The notes below the pieces were generated by a model. That model saw only the letters and a list, made by a program, of their open reading frames with translations. It had not been told where the DNA came from and ran no database searches. Shown piece by piece: positions 62,000 to 64,000 of a DNA stretch of 64,000 bases (its first letter is position 1; every line of letters starts with the position of its first letter). The stretch spans positions 19,552 through 83,551 of the forward strand of contig CAUWFE010000003.1 in NCBI GenBank assembly GCA_963558185.1, read 5' to 3'. Made by a program: the position numbers and the translations under genes. This stretch comes from UMGS1663 sp963558185 (GTDB lineage Bacteria; Bacillota; Clostridia; TANB77; CAG-508).

Positions 62000-62159
62000 T
62001 GAAATAGAATTACTAACAAAAATATCTAGTGATGTAGCAGATATAAAAATAATTTTAGAAATACTAAAAAATGGATTTTTGTATTTTTTAGTAGGAATAA
62101 TAGCTTTTTTTGTAATTTATATATTATATAAAGCTATATCGAATTTTATTAGCTTTTAA
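61992..62159 (+). CDS. Small membrane protein, 55 residues
   Basis: ATG 61992 overlaps the end of the preceding gene. An amphipathic N-terminal helix (LLTKISSDVADIKIILEIL) leads into one membrane helix (FLYFLVGIIAFFVIYILYKA). Size and topology resemble minor membrane proteins of filamentous phages. No close family recognised. Confidence 0.5.
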   Translation: MNNEIELLTKISSDVADIKIILEILKNGFLYFLVGIIAFFVIYILYKAISNFISF

Positions 62160-62242
62160 TATTGAGCGATAAATCAATATTTCTTCATATATAAACTTTA
62201 TTAGAAATTTCTAAAATAATTATTTTGGAAAGGAGAATATTA

Positions 62243-62404
62243 ATGGAAAAAGAAGTATTAGCATTTACTGTTACAGCAGATACAGTAAAACCAGTAACAG
62301 ACGCCATAAATAGTGGTTTAACAACATTAATTCCTATAGGAATAGGAATAATGGGAACATTTATTGGTATCTCATTAATAAAAAGAGTAATTTATACATT
62401 CTTA
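62243..62404 (+). CDS. Inovirus-like major coat protein candidate, 54 residues
   Basis: ATG 62243 follows AAAGGAG. The product has an N-terminal part with acidic residues (KEVLAFTVTADTVKPVTDAI), a central Gly/Ile-rich membrane helix (LIPIGIGIMGTFIGISLI) and a basic end KRVIYTFL. That is the length and charge layout of filamentous-phage major coat proteins. It is immediately followed by a strong terminator, as gene VIII is in Ff phages. Sequence identity to a known coat protein is not claimed. Confidence 0.6.
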
Positions 62405-62428
62405 TAATTAAGATGTAGCCTTTGTATT

Positions 62429-62461
62429 GGGCTAGGGTTCGCCCTAGCCTTTATTTTTTTT
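62429..62461 (+). terminator. Strong UUCG-loop terminator after the coat-like gene
   Basis: GGCTAGGG / CCCTAGCC stem closed by a TTCG tetraloop, then TTTATTTTTTT. It is the most GC-rich hairpin in this region. Confidence 0.9.
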
Positions 62462-62478
62462 AGAAAGGAAAAATAAAA

Positions 62479-63090
62479 ATGATAGAAAAAATAAAAAAGT
62501 ATAAGATTTTAATAGTTTTATCACTAGCATTTTTGCTATTGCTAATAATTAATAGTACAGTTTATGGATTTGATTTTATAGATTCAAAAGGAGAAGCACA
62601 TAGAATTGGAGATTTACCTTCAGAGGTTGGAAATAAGTTTGTAATATTTAAAGAATCTAATTTTTATATGATTGCTTATCCTGATGGAATTGATATCAAT
62701 AATGAAAATTTTGTTTTTAGAATAGAAAATAATTATTTTTCATTTGGTCTTTCACTTTCATTAGAAGAAACTTATAAACATGTTTCTTTGGGGCGATGGT
62801 ATCCAGAAACTCAAAAGTGGCAAAAAGATATTCGTTTTGCTCCAAGTGTTCCTAATGTGACGATAGATAAGCAAATATTATATTCAACCAGAGATATAAT
62901 AGAGTGTTCAACAGGTAAAGTTTTTTTTCAAAAAACTCCACAGGTGGTGAATCTGGGGATAACACAGGTGGAGGAAATACCGGAGATGGTGAGGAAAATC
63001 CTAATAATCCTCCTACCGGTTGGTTTGACAGTATTCTCAATGCTATTACTGGTGTCCCTACTCAAATCGAAGAAATGGCGAAATCCATAG
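62479..63090 (+). CDS. Secreted phage-like protein, zero-frame product
   Basis: A 203-residue protein with a signal peptide (LIVLSLAFLLLLIINSTVYG, cleavage near residue 30), an exported domain (about 30-145) and, in the zero frame, a C-terminal membrane anchor (KILIILLPVGLTVFSMLLL followed by KSKKW). It is thus a plausible type I membrane protein. At 62921-62928 a T8 run creates U-UUU-UUU in frame. A -1 shift there enters the frame of the next gene. AGAAAGGAA precedes the ATG. Position and build suggest the adsorption (pIII-like) protein of a filamentous phage. Confidence 0.65.
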   Translation: MIEKIKKYKILIVLSLAFLLLLIINSTVYGFDFIDSKGEAHRIGDLPSEVGNKFVIFKESNFYMIAYPDGIDINNENFVFRIENNYFSFGLSLSLEETYKHVSLGRWYPETQKWQKDIRFAPSVPNVTIDKQILYSTRDIIECSTGKVFFQKTPQVVNLGITQVEEIPEMVRKILIILLPVGLTVFSMLLLVSLLKSKKWRNP

Positions 63091-63701
63091 ATAATTTTTT
63101 TAAGAATTTTTTTAAAAATATAGGAGAAACAATAGGAAAATTTTTTGAAGATATTTGGATAAATATAAAAGATTTTTTTGCTGATTTACCTCAGAATATA
63201 GCTAATATATGGACTAATTTTAAAAAATTATTAGAATATTTAAACCCATTTTCAAAAAACTTCTTTTTGAGATTAGCATTTGTCATGACTGAAGAGCAAG
63301 AGGCAGTTTTAGAAAATAATAAAAATGAAATACAAGAAAAACTAGATATAAAATTTCCAATTGTCACAAATTTTAAAAATGATTTACAAAATGCAATAGA
63401 TAAGCAAAACAATTTTAGAACATCTTTGCAAAAAGGAATAGAAACAAATTCTAATCCATTAAACATAGAAATACCTGAATATAACTATTCAAATGGAACA
63501 ATAACTGTAAAAACAGAAAAGACAGACTTAATGAATATATTAATTGCATATGAGCCATATAGAGAAACAGTAAGAAATGGACTAGTATTAATTGTTTATG
63601 GATTAGCTCTAGTATATATAATTAAATTTTTATTAAATTATGGTGTGACTGATACTGTAGGTTTTATATCACATAATGGAAAAGGGGGAGATGATAATTG
63701 A
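62928..63701 (+). CDS. Gly/Asn-rich linker and C-terminal domain, -1 frame extension
   Basis: From the T8 run the -1 frame is open to 63701. It first encodes a linker, STGGESGDNTGGGNTGDGEE then NPNNPPTGWFDS, overlapping the membrane-anchor codons of the zero frame. It continues through an amphipathic helical region (IDNFFKNFFKNIGETIGKFF) and a C-terminal membrane helix (about 63590-63650). An internal ATG at 63075 without an obvious ribosome site would give a 208-residue product alone. A glycine linker between an exported head and a membrane-bound tail is the known design of pIII. Confidence 0.6.
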   Translation, partial: SKNSTGGESGDNTGGGNTGDGEENPNNPPTGWFDSILNAITGVPTQIEEMAKSIDNFFKNFFKNIGETIGKFFEDIWINIKDFFADLPQNIANIWTNFKKLLEYLNPFSKNFFLRLAFVMTEEQEAVLENNKNEIQEKLDIKFPIVTNFKNDLQNAIDKQNNFRTSLQKGIETNSNPLNIEIPEYNYSNGTITVKTEKTDLMNILIAYEPYRETVRNGLVLIVYGLALVYIIKFLLNYGVTDTVGFISHNGKGGDDN

Positions 63702-63952
63702 TACTTTATTATATATTATTATTCTTTGATACACTTCAAATGGGATTTGTAGATATAATTCCAGTTGTCAATTCTCCAGAATTTTACACCCGATATATGC
63801 CACAGATAATAGAAAAAATAGTCGCTTTTAATGATTACTTGCCAATCACGGAAGCATTTCAGACTGTAATAGCTTGTTTATTAGGTACGTTAGCTTGGAA
63901 AATATTAAAAGTAATATTAGGAGTAGTAAATATTAATTTAGGTTCATGTTAA
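63698..63952 (+). CDS. Small membrane protein, pVI-like position
   Basis: TTG start at 63698 overlaps the previous stop by 4 bp (TTGA), with AAAGGGGGAG upstream, so it is translationally coupled. The 84-residue product has two membrane segments (about 2-20 and 56-78) separated by NSPEFYTRYMPQIIEKI. In filamentous phages a small membrane protein follows the adsorption protein and the Zot/pI assembly ATPase comes next; that gene would lie beyond the window. Confidence 0.5.
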   Translation: MILYYILLFFDTLQMGFVDIIPVVNSPEFYTRYMPQIIEKIVAFNDYLPITEAFQTVIACLLGTLAWKILKVILGVVNINLGSC

Positions 63953-64000
63953 TGTCAATACAAAAATGTACAATTTTTCAAATTTATTAATGCACAAAAT

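Noticed and set aside
1..64000. CRISPR arrays, rRNA genes and complete tRNA genes
   Set aside because: No regularly spaced direct repeats, no rRNA-like stretches and only the truncated tRNA-Phe fragment were seen by eye.
63953..64000. A frame from ATG 63966 running off the window as the start of a Zot/pI gene
   Set aside because: Only 11 codons, no P-loop visible and no ribosome site; cannot be supported.

Overview
This window reads as chromosomal DNA from a spore-forming, anaerobic, very AT-rich member of the Clostridia (Firmicutes). The base composition is extreme, with A/T-ending codons, AGA for Arg and strong AGGAGG-type ribosome binding sites. The gene content agrees: the spoIIA/sigF operon, spoIID, spoIIQ, yabG, sipL, yunB, spoVAC-D-E, splB and spo0A mark an endospore former. 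Pyruvate formate-lyase, a two-gene SufCB iron-sulfur system and T-box control of tRNA synthetases fit a fermentative gut-type clostridium. I cannot name the species.

Layout. 0.2-2.1 kb: ruvA-rarA. 2.2-5.9 kb: spoIIAA-spoIIAB-sigF-spoIID-spoIIQ behind Spo0A-box-like sites. 6.0-7.6 kb: serS (minus) with a T-box. 7.7-11.4 kb: yabG, veg, sipL, yunB. 11.4-13.6 kb: sufC-sufB and a membrane-anchored RraB-like protein. 13.6-14.5 kb: a broken HNH gene. 14.5-18.0 kb: a DUF4178-DUF350-DUF350-aminopropyltransferase-AdoMet decarboxylase operon. 18.0-20.5 kb: rplM-rpsI (minus) and infC-rpmI-rplT, the latter with an attenuator leader and an apparent AUA start. 21.7-23.9 kb: spoVAC-D-E with a dodecin. 24.0-31.4 kb: a GH18 spore-type hydrolase, greA, a NUDIX protein and pflB-pflA. 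31.4-38.0 kb: regulator, amylase, PAP2, MscS, splB, metG. 38.1-43.0 kb: a two-component system, then a sortase/SipW-type signal peptidase operon with three candidate secreted substrates. 43.0-50.2 kb: CNNM transporter, WG-repeat protein, PLP enzyme, flavoprotein, YigZ, spo0A. 50.5-53.4 kb: a frameshifted nuclease and a frameshifted glycosyltransferase. 53.5-60.5 kb: tsaE, lepA, rlmB, a surface protein and thrS with a T-box.

The last 3.4 kb is accessory DNA. It begins with the 3' half of a tRNA-Phe, a typical integration scar. Next is a compact locus with the full architecture of an Fst/par-type type I toxin-antitoxin: convergent promoters, a 24-residue membrane peptide, a shared bidirectional terminator and direct repeats that make the two RNAs complementary at the toxin start. 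An IS4-like transposase remnant follows. The window ends in a string of small membrane genes ordered like the structural module of a filamentous phage (inovirus): a 54-residue coat-like protein followed by a strong UUCG terminator, then a secreted protein. A U-UUU-UUU slippery site joins that protein, by -1 shift, to a Gly/Asn-rich linker and a long C-terminal domain. This region is the best candidate for an undescribed system.

Three copies of a dispersed palindromic element (window start, 31.2 kb, 36.3 kb) and five interrupted genes (one of them by a 2-bp and one by a 5-bp repeat-unit change) complete the unusual features. Assignments rest on motif and synteny reading by eye; no database search was run.
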